From positions 372,001 through 436,000 of the forward strand of contig NZ_JABFHO010000001.1 in assembly GCF_013404085.1 (NCBI RefSeq): a stretch of 64,000 nt of DNA, in the 5' to 3' direction. The stretch's first letter is position 1. Every line of letters begins with the position of its first letter. This stretch comes from Winogradskyella helgolandensis (GTDB lineage: Bacteria > Bacteroidota > Bacteroidia > Flavobacteriales > Flavobacteriaceae). Of the stretch, positions 44,505-53,367 are shown piece by piece. The notes beneath the pieces were generated by a model. It saw only the letters and a program-made list of their open reading frames with translations, ran no database searches and had not been told where the DNA came from. Made by a program: the position numbers and the translations under genes.

Positions 44505-46847
44505 TTAGTCTTTTTTAGAATCATGAATTTGAAAAACAATCGGCAAAGCATACGATACATCTACTACCTCACCTCCTTGTGTGGCTGGCGTAAACTTTGG
44601 CAATAACTTTAAAACTCTAATAGTTTCTTCTTCTAATTTAGGATGTGGTCCTCTTGCTACGATATTGGTTACGTTTCCTGATTTATCTATTATAAATTGT
44701 GTGAAAATTCGTTTTTGACCTGCTGGTAAACCTAAAGAATTTGCTAGATCAGTATTAAAATTTTTTCCAACGAGCTTATTAATAGCATGAGCTAAACAAT
44801 CTTTAAGTTCTATAGTGTTAGACAGCGATTCACAATCGGGATGAATTGGCGCAACTTCTACTTCGCTAAAAGGCACAGCTTCCGATCTTTCAATATCTTT
44901 TTCTAGTTTTTTGATTTCTTCTTTTAAAAATTCGACAAGTTCTTTTTTGTTTCTTTTATTAGACGAATTATATAAAGCCTCCTTCAAGTTTTTCGTTTCA
45001 TCAACATTTGTAGTATCAATTCCTTTACTTGCAACCTGAAAAACAATTGGTATAGAAAAAGGCACTACAACAGCTTTTCCTTTTTGTTTCCCTGGTATAA
45101 ATTGAGGTAAGGTTGCGATAACACGTTTTGCTTCTTCCTCCAACATTGGGCTTGGCCCTCTCGCTACGATATCCTTAACACTACCATCGGTATCAATTTT
45201 AAACTGTACAAAAACACGTTTTCTTCCTGGACTTAAATTATCTCCGACACTTGTATTGAAATTTTTACCAATGTGTTTATTAACAAAATTACTCATACAA
45301 TTTTTTCGTTCGAAATTACTTTCTAAGTCTTCACACTCAGGTAATGTAGGACTTTCTTCTACAACAGAGAATGGAACTTCTACACGTTGTTCATCGTTTT
45401 TTAAAATATGAATTTCTCGGTTTTGAGCTTTAGGAGAGTCTATTATCATAGTTGATCTATTACTTGAGATAACTAACTTCTTAAAATATTCATCATTCTC
45501 AAGCTGATCGATTAAAGCATTAAAACGTTTGGTTTCTTCATCTGTTTTATTTCCAGCATCTTCAACATAAAGTTTTAAAATACCATCTTGGGTGTTTGAT
45601 TCCCATCGTTCTTTTTCTGCTTTTGTGTTTTTAAACGCCTTAAAATCTGCATAAGTTTCAAATTTGTCTAATCGCATTAAACTTACAGTATTAATATCTT
45701 TCTGAGTCAATGTACCTTCTTCAGATTTTCTTTGAATTATACCGTCGGAAATATATTGTCCATAAGCTTTTAGCTTTAAGAATTCTGTTCTAGAAAGCAA
45801 ATATTTCTCTGTGCTATAAGTATTAATCCCAGCAAAATCAGAAATTTCAAAAAATGTGGCTCCAGTTTTTTTCATAGAGACCATTTTATCATAGTATTTT
45901 TTGATTAATTCGGCATCAGTCAATTCTTGATCAACCAAGGTTTCTTGTGAGTCTATATTTTGTTGCGCTCTAACCTCAGTAGATGTATAAATCAACATTC
46001 CAAAAACCATAGGAATTAATAGTGCGTACTTCAACAAATGAAGCTGTTTTGATTTTGATTTTTGTAACATAGCGATTCGTTTTTTGATTAATGATTTATT
46101 GAAAAATGTATTAGTAAAAGACACCTGATTAACATCTAATACTTGATTGAGTAAACTTGTGTAATATTCTGCTTTTCCACTTTGCTTTACAGCTTTGGCA
46201 TCGGCAATATATTCGTGCAGTTCTTTAATTCTATTTTGATAGATATATACCAAAGGATTGAACCAGAATACAATTCTAAGCAATTCAAAAAACAATAAAT
46301 CTACGGTGTGATATTCTTTAATATGAACCAACTCGTGTTCATAAATAGTTGGCTTTTCAGATTCTGAGATACGTTCTCCTAAAAATATGGTATTAAAGAA
46401 TGAAAATGCAGCACTGCTTTTTATTAAGTTCACAATAAGAACATTGCCTTTCCAGCGTTTAGGGTTTTTATATTTTAACCATAATAACTTGGTGATTTTT
46501 ACTAAAAAAATTAGGGATGCTATTGCAACACCTATTAATGCAATTGTTTGCCAAATTGGTGTTTGTGGCTGCTCTAAAACAATACCAGCTTGTTCTGCAA
46601 TTTGTATATCATAAACCGTTGGTCCTTTCGTTCCAATAAACACTTCTGGTAAATGAATAACCATATCTTTAGTTGCCATCGTTTTTAGTTGCGGGAATTT
46701 AATAAATGGCAATACAAGTGATAAAACCGATGTAATTATTAAATACGCTCTGTTATAATTGAAGAATGTTTCTCGTTTTAAAAACAAATCGTAAATCAAT
46801 AAAAACAAGGCTTGAAAAGCGACGATTTGAAGAATAGAATACAACAT
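44505..46847 (-). CDS. M56 (BlaR1-type) membrane peptidase with two TonB-C-like domains
   Basis: 780 residues. About four N-terminal membrane helices and an M56 zinc-peptidase domain with H171ELVH175 and the downstream HEYIAD (third ligand near 212). A further membrane helix at about 268-285 is followed by a periplasmic segment. Two tandem, similar domains (about 500-605 and 680-775; RKRVFVQFKIDTDGSVKDIVARGP and QKRIFTQFIIDKSGNVTNIVARGP regions) are of TonB C-terminal type. BlaR1-like proteins sense an outside signal and cleave the BlaI repressor. The gene begins 2 bp after blaI. The domain duplication is a Bacteroidota speciality. Confidence 0.88.
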   Translation of the reverse strand: MLYSILQIVAFQALFLLIYDLFLKRETFFNYNRAYLIITSVLSLVLPFIKFPQLKTMATKDMVIHLPEVFIGTKGPTVYDIQIAEQAGIVLEQPQTPIWQTIALIGVAIASLIFLVKITKLLWLKYKNPKRWKGNVLIVNLIKSSAAFSFFNTIFLGERISESEKPTIYEHELVHIKEYHTVDLLFFELLRIVFWFNPLVYIYQNRIKELHEYIADAKAVKQSGKAEYYTSLLNQVLDVNQVSFTNTFFNKSLIKKRIAMLQKSKSKQLHLLKYALLIPMVFGMLIYTSTEVRAQQNIDSQETLVDQELTDAELIKKYYDKMVSMKKTGATFFEISDFAGINTYSTEKYLLSRTEFLKLKAYGQYISDGIIQRKSEEGTLTQKDINTVSLMRLDKFETYADFKAFKNTKAEKERWESNTQDGILKLYVEDAGNKTDEETKRFNALIDQLENDEYFKKLVISSNRSTMIIDSPKAQNREIHILKNDEQRVEVPFSVVEESPTLPECEDLESNFERKNCMSNFVNKHIGKNFNTSVGDNLSPGRKRVFVQFKIDTDGSVKDIVARGPSPMLEEEAKRVIATLPQFIPGKQKGKAVVVPFSIPIVFQVASKGIDTTNVDETKNLKEALYNSSNKRNKKELVEFLKEEIKKLEKDIERSEAVPFSEVEVAPIHPDCESLSNTIELKDCLAHAINKLVGKNFNTDLANSLGLPAGQKRIFTQFIIDKSGNVTNIVARGPHPKLEEETIRVLKLLPKFTPATQGGEVVDVSYALPIVFQIHDSKKD

Positions 46848-46849
46848 AA

Positions 46850-47209
46850 TTAGTCCTTTTTATTGATTTCATTCAGTAAGGTTTCAATATCCTTAACATC
46901 CACATCATTTTTCTGGACGAAAAAGGACACCATACTTTTAAAAGAGCCTTGAAAATAATTATCTACTAATTTATTAATGGATTGATTGCTATAAGATTCT
47001 TTAGCAACTATCGGAAAATACACATGGCCTTTCCCTTTTTTCTCATAGTCTACAAAACCCTTCGATTCTAAAATTCTAACGATGGTAGAAACTGTATTAT
47101 ACGCCGGTTTGGGCTCTGGTAACGTTTCTATTATAGACTTTACATTCGCTTTTTTAAGTTGCCATAAGGCATGCATAATCTCCTCTTCGGCTTTTGTTAA
47201 TTGTTTCAT
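46850..47209 (-). CDS. BlaI/MecI/CopY-family transcriptional repressor
   Basis: 119 residues. Winged helix (LTKAEEEIMHALWQLKKANVKSIIETL, YNTVSTIVRILESKGFVDYEKKGKGHVYF) and a short C-terminal dimerisation helix region ending IETLLNEINKKD. It heads the operon with the M56 peptidase, which likely inactivates it. Two adjacent palindromes at 47316-47349 upstream are probable autoregulatory operators. Confidence 0.92.
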   Translation of the reverse strand: MKQLTKAEEEIMHALWQLKKANVKSIIETLPEPKPAYNTVSTIVRILESKGFVDYEKKGKGHVYFPIVAKESYSNQSINKLVDNYFQGSFKSMVSFFVQKNDVDVKDIETLLNEINKKD

Positions 47210-47315
47210 ATTTATGTCCCACGACAGCGGGATTCTTATTTAGTTAAACATATATGAGATTCTGCATTAATTTCAGGATCCTCAACATGATATTATTAAA
47301 TCACACTGCTAATAT

Positions 47316-47349
47316 AACTAAAAATTTAGTTTCAACTAATTATTTAGTT
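47316..47349. promoter_or_regulatory. Tandem palindromes, probable BlaI operator
   Basis: AACTAAAAATTTAGTT (47316-47331) and AACTAATTATTTAGTT (47334-47349) share outer arms AACTAA/TTAGTT and are spaced 18 bp centre to centre. They lie between blaI (start 47209) and the divergent DUF456 gene (47408). Dimeric BlaI-type repressors bind such dyads next to their own promoter. Confidence 0.55.
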
Positions 47350-47407
47350 TAAAAATTGTAACAATTCCTTACTTATGACGTCATATTAATGAATTGAATT
47401 TATTTAT

Positions 47408-47905
47408 ATGGAACTATTTTTAGTGCTTGTGGCATTACTTTTAATGATATTGGGTGTTCTTGGGAGTTTTCTTCCCGTTTTACCTGGACCACTTACAAGT
47501 TGGGCAGGTCTTTTGGTACTTCATTTTACAGAAGGTGTAGAATTGAGTCAAACGTTTTTAATTGTCTCGCTTTTAGTCGCTATCTTTATTTATGTCTTAG
47601 ATTATATTATTCCTGCCATTGGCACCAAGCGTTTTGGTGGTAGTAAAGCCGGAATGATTGGCACAACGCTCGGCTTAATTATTGGGTTGTTCTCACCTAT
47701 TCCTTTTGGTATTATCATTGGCCCTTTTGTTGGTGCTTTAGTTGGAGAACTTATACACAGAAATGATTTTAACAAAGCACTGAAAGCTGCTTTTGGTTCG
47801 TTCTTAGGGTTTATTGCTTCAACATTTTTAAAATTTATTATAGCTATAATTTACTTCGGCTTTTTTATTGTAAAATTATCGGAACATAATGCAAATTGGT
47901 ATTAA
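47408..47905 (+). CDS. DUF456 membrane protein
   Basis: 165 residues, about four hydrophobic helices with Gly-rich turns: LGSFLPVLPGPLTSWAGLL, IGTKRFGGSKAGMIGTTLGL, FGIIIGPFVGALVGEL, AAFGSFLGFIASTF. All are DUF456 hallmarks. Inner-membrane protein of unknown role, complete length. Divergent from blaI. Confidence 0.9.
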   Translation: MELFLVLVALLLMILGVLGSFLPVLPGPLTSWAGLLVLHFTEGVELSQTFLIVSLLVAIFIYVLDYIIPAIGTKRFGGSKAGMIGTTLGLIIGLFSPIPFGIIIGPFVGALVGELIHRNDFNKALKAAFGSFLGFIASTFLKFIIAIIYFGFFIVKLSEHNANWY

Positions 47906-47910
47906 TAGAA

Positions 47911-47944
47911 AAAACCTAGCCACATAAGATGAGACTAGGTTTTT
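47911..47944 (+). terminator. Terminator after DUF456 gene
   Basis: Stem AAAACCTAG / CTAGGTTTT separated by 15 nt and followed by T-rich sequence, 6 bp after the stop codon. Confidence 0.65.
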
Positions 47945-48030
47945 ATTCTTGCTATTAATTCAACAATTACTTAATAAGGGATTAATTAACTCTTGCTGAC
48001 AGGTGCAATATATAGAACACATTTAACTCT

Positions 48031-48075
48031 TTGCTGTGGTAAAACCGCAAACTTGCTGTGGTAAAACCGTAGTTT
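48031..48075. repeat. Two tandem 22-bp repeats
   Basis: TTGCTGTGGTAAAACCG occurs at 48031 and again at 48053, 22 bp apart. Each copy carries a small GGTaaaACC dyad. The repeats lie in the 234-bp gap between two convergent genes. Possible protein-binding site or unstable tandem duplication; purpose unknown. Confidence 0.45.
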
Positions 48076-48139
48076 TCTTATTTAACGGTAGTTTCAAGAG
48101 TTTTAACATGACATAAAAATGCCATATTTCTTCGTTTTT

Positions 48140-48808
48140 TTATAAATATCCCTTCTCTCGTGCTTCTTTTAGTAAGGTTTCGTCCTTTCCATCGGCCACA
48201 GAAAACAAAATTTTAAGCTGTTTTTTCCGTTTTTCAATGGCACTTGTAGAAATGTCTATATATTCATTTAGACTTTTTGTTTTTATACCTTGAGATAGTA
48301 AGTGCAAAATTTTTCGATTTATATCATCTACATATATATCGCTAGAAATTGTTTTTTTAGTGTAATTACTTACAGTGCTACTATAATATGGAGGGGATTT
48401 TAATATTTGCTGAAAACCATCTGCCAATTCCATAGATGTTAAATCACTTTTTATAAGAAATCCGTCTGGATCAATTTCTTTTATAATATTATGGATTCTA
48501 TACGTTTCATTAAACATTGTTAAAATTACAATCTTAGCTCTAGGCATTAAACGCTTTGCTAACAATGCTAAATCTTCACCCGAAGCAAACTTGCCATCTT
48601 CTGATCCTGGTAAACTAATATCAAAAAAGCAAACATCGTATGGGTATTTTTTTGATGCACGTTCAATCATTATTACCGCAGTATCGCAATTATTAGCCGT
48701 ATCTATATATAAACTTTGATCCTCCTTTTTAGTTGCCATTAAAACATTTTGATAGCCTTCAATAATTATAGGATGATCGTCTACCATTAAAATTTTGATG
48801 TGTTCCAT
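48140..48808 (-). CDS. NarL/LuxR-like response regulator
   Basis: 222 residues. The receiver domain (1-135) has acidic MVDDH, phospho-acceptor Asp63 (VCFFDISLPG), switch Thr in VILTMF and Lys in FLIKSD. The C-terminal helix-turn-helix (~160-222; KILHLLSQGIKTKSLNEYIDISTSAIEKRKK) recalls GerE/LuxR but is divergent. It follows the TPR kinase gene by 5 bp and is its cognate regulator. Confidence 0.88.
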   Translation of the reverse strand: MEHIKILMVDDHPIIIEGYQNVLMATKKEDQSLYIDTANNCDTAVIMIERASKKYPYDVCFFDISLPGSEDGKFASGEDLALLAKRLMPRAKIVILTMFNETYRIHNIIKEIDPDGFLIKSDLTSMELADGFQQILKSPPYYSSTVSNYTKKTISSDIYVDDINRKILHLLSQGIKTKSLNEYIDISTSAIEKRKKQLKILFSVADGKDETLLKEAREKGYL

Positions 48809-48813
48809 TTGAA

Positions 48814-50841
48814 TTAGTTTGTATAGGGAATTTTTACATTAACTGTTGTACCAGTATCGGATTGTGAGGAAAAGTTTATAGTGCCGTTGATATCACTTAC
48901 TCGAGAACTCATATTTTTTAAACCAATGCCTTTTTTACTTTTTGAAATATCAAAGCCAGAGCCATCGTCTACAATATCCAAGCAAATTAAGTCTTTTTCC
49001 AACGAAATACTAATTTCAATGACTTTAGCATTGGCATGTTTATAGATATTCTGCATAGACTCTTGAATGATACGATAAATATTTATTTTCACTTTATTAG
49101 ATACTAAATCCCAATGAATATCGTCTGTATAATCAAATTCGTATTCTAAATTATAAGCTTGAGATTGATTCTCAATGAGTTCAGACACAATATCTACAAA
49201 GCTAGATCCAGAAACAAAATCGGTGTTTAATTCGTGTGATATTTTCCGAATGTCATGTTCAATAGTTTTAAGCTGACTAATATATTTGGCTCGTGTCATC
49301 ATCGCCTCTTTTCCTTCTTGGAAATTAATACTATCTAAGCTTAAACGCACTCCAAAAAGCCCTCCTAAAACTCCATCGTGCAACTCTTTTGACACTCTTG
49401 TTTTTTCCTTAGCCCTAGCTTCATCTACTTTATCTTGCTGCCCTAGCATTAGGTTATAGATATCTTCATTTGCTTTTTGCTGTACTTGAATTAGTTTTAA
49501 CTTTCTGTTTTTTGCGCGTTGAGAAATTAAGATATAAACTAATATGGCTGTCACTAAAAGACCAATAGATAAAATTAGTAAATAGAGGTTTTCTTTAGAT
49601 ATTTGTTTGTTTTCTGCGACTAGTTGATCGGTTTCAAGTTCAATTCTAGCAAATTTATTTCTTACATTTCGTTCTACATATAATAAACTATCCGTTAGTT
49701 TTATGTAATCGTATAGATACCTTTTACCTTCCTCTCCGCCTTTTAACTCAGAAAGCAAAACCATGGATTCTAATAAAATATCTGTTGACGATATTTTCTT
49801 TGCTAAATTATAAGCCTTGACCGTATATTTTAAAGTGGAATCTTTTAGCGCTAAATGCTTATAATATTTTGATAAATCAATTGTTACGGCAAGTTTAGTA
49901 ACGTCATCATCAAGACTAGAACTAATATTATATGCTTCATAGAACATATTATCTATTTTATCATAATCGTTATGACCAGCAAGTACTTTAGTAAAAGCAA
50001 GATTATTAATAATTAATGGATAGAATGTTGGCTCTTGCGCTTCGTAAACTGGTCGTAATTCAATGAGATCATTAAAAAGTTCAATAGCTTTTTCATAATC
50101 ATGTAATTTAATATACATGTTAGCTTGATTATGAAGTGAGATGGTTTTGTTCCGTTCACCATTCCTCATGTCATTAGCTATGTCAATGGCTTTATTATGA
50201 TATTCTAAAGCTTCAGTATAGCGACCTAGGTGTCCCGATATTTGACCTAATAGATTATTTACAATCCAAATATCATCTAAAATAGATTCCGTTTTTGGCA
50301 GAGTATTATATAATCTTAATGCTTTAATTGCATTTTCCTCACTACTTATATAAACTTTCTCATTTAGTTGAATTTCGGCAATATAACTATATAGTGTTGC
50401 CACAAGTTCCGTATCACCTAATTCATCATAATACTTTAATGCGCCTCTGTAGTAATAAAATGCGCTATCATATTGAACGTCATAATACTGTTTTGCTATA
50501 CCAATATTAAGATTAGCTACAGCTAATGCCAATGTATCAGATAATTTCTGCGCTAGTTGTAAATTATTTTTATTCTGTTGTTGCCACAGATCAGTTTGAC
50601 CTAACACATCATACAACATCCCTAATTTTCTTCCACTTTTAAGAACTGTGCTATCTTCAGAAGTTTTGTGTGATAACACCATAGCTTTATTGGCATAAAC
50701 AACCCTTAAACTATCAGATAAATCATCATCAAACGATAGGCTTCTTAGTTTAAAAATACTATCGTATGTATTTGAATAGTGGTTTTGAGAAAATGCGTTT
50801 CCAAACAAGAATAAAAGAATTAAAGTAAGATAAATACGCAT
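48814..50841 (-). CDS. TPR-containing sensor histidine kinase (HisKA_3 type)
   Basis: 675 residues. Signal peptide (MRIYLTLILLFLFGNAFSQ), periplasmic TPR sensor of ~380 residues (EALEYHNKAIDIANDMRN, YEKAIELFNDLIELRP), one membrane helix near 420-440 (LYLLILSIGLLVTAILVYI). Then a HisKA_3 domain (KEKTRVSKELHDGVLGGLFG, phospho-His in ELHDG) and HATPase_c (IYRIIQESMQNIYKHANA, DDGSGFD, GIGLKNM). NarX-like architecture paired with the regulator encoded at 48140. Signal unknown. Confidence 0.92.
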   Translation of the reverse strand: MRIYLTLILLFLFGNAFSQNHYSNTYDSIFKLRSLSFDDDLSDSLRVVYANKAMVLSHKTSEDSTVLKSGRKLGMLYDVLGQTDLWQQQNKNNLQLAQKLSDTLALAVANLNIGIAKQYYDVQYDSAFYYYRGALKYYDELGDTELVATLYSYIAEIQLNEKVYISSEENAIKALRLYNTLPKTESILDDIWIVNNLLGQISGHLGRYTEALEYHNKAIDIANDMRNGERNKTISLHNQANMYIKLHDYEKAIELFNDLIELRPVYEAQEPTFYPLIINNLAFTKVLAGHNDYDKIDNMFYEAYNISSSLDDDVTKLAVTIDLSKYYKHLALKDSTLKYTVKAYNLAKKISSTDILLESMVLLSELKGGEEGKRYLYDYIKLTDSLLYVERNVRNKFARIELETDQLVAENKQISKENLYLLILSIGLLVTAILVYILISQRAKNRKLKLIQVQQKANEDIYNLMLGQQDKVDEARAKEKTRVSKELHDGVLGGLFGVRLSLDSINFQEGKEAMMTRAKYISQLKTIEHDIRKISHELNTDFVSGSSFVDIVSELIENQSQAYNLEYEFDYTDDIHWDLVSNKVKINIYRIIQESMQNIYKHANAKVIEISISLEKDLICLDIVDDGSGFDISKSKKGIGLKNMSSRVSDINGTINFSSQSDTGTTVNVKIPYTN

Positions 50842-50931
50842 CTAAACGAAGTAATTAATTAATCAATCAAATATATACTAAAATATCAAAACTATATTTT
50901 AATTATCATTTGGTTTTATACTAACGTAAAA

Positions 50932-50952
50932 AGCCCACTCATTAAGTGGGCT
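50932..50952 (-). terminator. Terminator after small secreted peptide gene
   Basis: Perfect 8-bp stem AGCCCACT / AGTGGGCT with a 5-nt loop, followed on the minus strand by TTTTTA, 28 bp after the stop of the gene at 50981. It also keeps that transcript out of the kinase gene. Confidence 0.75.
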
Positions 50953-50980
50953 ATGAATTCTTATTAAATAAAATGATATA

Positions 50981-51154
50981 TTATCCTTGAGTTTTTAACT
51001 TTATTCTAGTCTTATCATGAGCCAATAGGTCATAACTCGTTTTTTCTTTGTAAGTAGGTTCTTCATCATTAACTGTAACGTTGTCTGATTGGATTCCAGA
51101 TACCGTTAATAATAAAACAGCTAGTAATGCAAAAGTAATTTTTAGGGTTTTCAT
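50981..51154 (-). CDS. 57-residue secreted peptide, unknown function
   Basis: ATG at 51154 to TAA at 50981. The peptide starts MKTLKITFALLAVLLLTVSG, a signal peptide, and the mature ~37 residues (IQSDNVTVNDEEPTYKEKT...) are charged. A strong terminator follows 28 bp later, which supports a real monocistronic gene. No homologue is recognised; it lies upstream of the TPR sensor kinase on the same strand. It might be a small envelope protein. Confidence 0.6.
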   Translation of the reverse strand: MKTLKITFALLAVLLLTVSGIQSDNVTVNDEEPTYKEKTSYDLLAHDKTRIKLKTQG

Positions 51155-51543
51155 ACGTATTATATTTAGGGTTAAAATTAGTCAATATCAAAATCGGTAA
51201 CGCTAGGCGATACACTGAGGGAAGGGAATGGATTATTAACTATTTTAGGGGAAACCTAAAACAATACTAAAACTTAAAACGAGGGACGTTTTTTAAGCAA
51301 TTACTTGCCTGTAGTAAAATGGATTAAAATATTTCTTTTTAAGCGTTTTCAAAACTTAATAAGAACTGCAAATATAAACGTATTTTCGTAAATTCCTAAC
51401 AAACCCTCGATTAAACGCTTTTATTACCCGACTAAATGCGTTTTACATGTTCATAACCTGTTGGTAACTTGCGTTCTAGTTAACATTATCGCCTTACTTT
51501 ATTACCTAGTTTTTTACTATCTCAACAGGCTCATTAAAGCACA

Positions 51544-51579
51544 AAAAAAGGTGTAATAATTTCTTATTACACCTTTTTT
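51544..51579. terminator. Bidirectional terminator
   Basis: Perfect 10-bp stem GGTGTAATAA / TTATTACACC, loop TTTC, flanked by seven A on one side and six T on the other, so it can work on either strand. It separates the tRNA region from the small-peptide region. Confidence 0.75.
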
Positions 51580-51763
51580 GTTGATTAATAGCATCTATTA
51601 GACACCAACTTTATATTAAAGTCACATGTATTGCATTAAAACAAAAAAGCATCCCAATCTTCTTATTCAGAAAGAAAGGAAAGCTTCTCATTGGAATACC
51701 AAATCACTTTGGTAAACTACTTCCAAGATTGCTCTTGGAACAACACAACTTCGTTAAATTGCT

Positions 51764-51791
51764 TAAAAAAAGCCTCAATTTCTTGAAGCTT
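51764..51791 (-). terminator. Terminator after tRNA-Asp
   Basis: On the minus strand AAGCTTCAA-GAAA-TTGAGGCTT forms a 9-bp stem (one U-G pair) followed by a T run, starting 17 nt after the tRNA 3' end. Confidence 0.7.
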
Positions 51792-51807
51792 CTTTCTGCA
51801 ATTTTAG

Positions 51808-51881
51808 CGGTCTGGACGGGACTCGAACCCGCGACCTTCGCCGTGACAGGGCGACATTCTAACCAACTGAACTACCAGACC
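51808..51881 (-). tRNA. tRNA-Asp (anticodon GTC)
   Basis: The minus strand starts GGTCTGG and ends CCAGACC plus discriminator G, a perfect 7-bp acceptor stem. D-loop region AGTTCAGTTGGTTAGA; anticodon arm TCGCC-CTGTCAC-GGCGA with GTC in the centre; T arm CGCGGGTTCGAGTCCCGT with the canonical GTTCGA. CCA is not encoded. Confidence 0.97.
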
Positions 51882-51957
51882 GTTGCTTAATTGCGAGTGC
51901 AAATATACATCGCATTTTCAATTCCACAAACAAAAATCAAAAAAAATAATAAATAAT

Positions 51958-52887
51958 CTAAATAAATTTTTGTCGCTCTATCATATAGGTGGTTAATATG
52001 TTATTAAATCCGGCCTTAATATCGGCTTCCACATACTTAATTCTGTATTGACCACACCTTAATTTTAAATCCGTAAAATACTCTTTCACAGCTTTTTCGT
52101 AAGTCACCTTCACATTATCCGCATATAAATTAATATGATCTCCAGTCTCCACATCTATAAAACGCTTGGGTCTATTATCAAAATCAAACGACAACTCTTT
52201 TTCTTTGTCAAAAACATGAAATAAGACCACTTCATGCTTATTATGCTTTAAATGTCGCAACGCTTCAAACAGTTTTTCATCGTCTTCTGACGTTTGAAAC
52301 ATATCTGTAAACACAAAAATTAAGGACCTACGATGAATTTTTTCTGCAATCTGATGCAAATACCGATACGTTTCTGTTGTTTTTGTTTCTGGTTTAGAAA
52401 CTACAGCATCACTCAGTTTATGCAATAACATCTGGTGATGACGCTCACTCCCTTTTTCTGGTGAATAAAAATCATAATTATCACTATAAATACTTAAGCC
52501 TACAGCATCGCGCTGCTTTTTAAGAATATGCATTAAGGATGCACTCGCTAAAGCTGAAAAGGCTACTTTATTAAGATGATCTATAGAAGTCCCAGCCGAA
52601 TCAGGATAATGCATAGAACTGCTATTGTCTAAAATAATATGACAGCGTAAATTAGTTTCCTCATCATAACGCTTCGTATATAAACGATCTGTTTTGGCAT
52701 AGAGTTTCCAATCAATATGTTTAGTGCTTTCCCCTGGATTGTAAATTTTATGCTCAGCAAATTCTGCCGAAAACCCATGAAACGGACTTTTATGCATGCC
52801 AGCAATAAAGCCTTCAACGACTTGCTTCGCTAATAATTCGAGATTTTTAAAACCTCCTGTTTTATTGAGTTCTTGTTGTAAATCCAT
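51958..52887 (-). CDS. DUF58 / VWA-like domain protein
   Basis: 309 residues. The DUF58 motif PGESTKHIDWKLYAKTDRLY is followed by the VWA-like metal site HIILDNSSSMHYPD (DxSxS) and later FVFTDMF. Members in Bacteroidota sit with MoxR ATPases and other VWA proteins in chaperone/insertase-like (BatA-type) loci; no MoxR gene is visible here. Soluble and cytoplasmic by prediction. Confidence 0.88.
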   Translation of the reverse strand: MDLQQELNKTGGFKNLELLAKQVVEGFIAGMHKSPFHGFSAEFAEHKIYNPGESTKHIDWKLYAKTDRLYTKRYDEETNLRCHIILDNSSSMHYPDSAGTSIDHLNKVAFSALASASLMHILKKQRDAVGLSIYSDNYDFYSPEKGSERHHQMLLHKLSDAVVSKPETKTTETYRYLHQIAEKIHRRSLIFVFTDMFQTSEDDEKLFEALRHLKHNKHEVVLFHVFDKEKELSFDFDNRPKRFIDVETGDHINLYADNVKVTYEKAVKEYFTDLKLRCGQYRIKYVEADIKAGFNNILTTYMIERQKFI

Positions 52888-52903
52888 CAGTTACCGAAAC
52901 TAA

Positions 52904-52932
52904 AAAAGGTTTGCCGTATAGGCAAACCTTTT
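52904..52932 (-). terminator. Terminator of trxA
   Basis: Perfect 12-bp stem AAAAGGTTTGCC / GGCAAACCTTTT with a 5-nt loop and a T run on the minus strand, 22 bp after the trxA stop. Confidence 0.8.
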
Positions 52933-52954
52933 ATCATTTCTTTTAGAGTATTGA

Positions 52955-53272
52955 CTATAAAAGTGCGTCGATAGCGTCAGAGTATGCTTTTTTAGGAGCA
53001 ACTCCTACTTGGCGACCAACAACTTCACCACCTTGAAAAACCAATACTGTAGGTATGTTTCTTACACCATATTTAGCTGCAAATTCTTGGTTTGCATCAA
53101 CATCCACTTTACCAACTACAGCTTTACCTTCGTATTCTGTACTGATTTCGTCAATGATTGGTCCAACCATACGACAAGGTCCACACCAAGCAGCCCAAAA
53201 ATCAACTACTACAGGCTTGTCACTCTTTAATACTGTCTCTTCAAAATTTGCATCTGTTATCTCTAATGCCAT
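52955..53272 (-). CDS. trxA: Thioredoxin
   Basis: 105 residues, cytoplasmic. Active site Trp29-Cys30-Gly-Pro-Cys33 in VVDFWAAWCGPCRMV, cis-Pro loop RNIPTVLVF, and the Asp of PVVVDFWA. A general disulphide reductant fed by thioredoxin reductase. Complete, monocistronic, with its own promoter and terminator. Confidence 0.95.
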   Translation of the reverse strand: MALEITDANFEETVLKSDKPVVVDFWAAWCGPCRMVGPIIDEISTEYEGKAVVGKVDVDANQEFAAKYGVRNIPTVLVFQGGEVVGRQVGVAPKKAYSDAIDALL

Positions 53273-53333
53273 AATGTTTATTTTTTAAATGTATTTTACT
53301 TCGTTTTCTATACACCCTTTACGGATGTAACTG

Positions 53334-53367
53334 CAAAATTAGTCAAAATATTTGGCAAACCTTACAA
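53334..53367 (-). promoter_or_regulatory. Flavobacterial-type promoter of trxA
   Basis: On the minus strand TTG (53367-53365) and TAATTTTG (53341-53334) are 23 bp apart, matching the Flavobacterium consensus TTG-N17-23-TAnnTTTG. About 60 bp lie between it and the ATG. Confidence 0.5.

Larger units (their letters stand above)
51155..51807. other. 653-bp intergenic region between tRNA-Asp and the small peptide gene
   Basis: No convincing ORF. It contains a TTTTAGG/CCTAAAA hairpin (51243-51261), a bidirectional terminator (51544-51579), two perfect short hairpins TACCAAA/TTTGGTA (51697-51714) and TTCCAAGA/TCTTGGAA (51721-51740), and the tRNA terminator at 51764-51791. The hairpin cluster may mark a small RNA. 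Confidence 0.5.
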
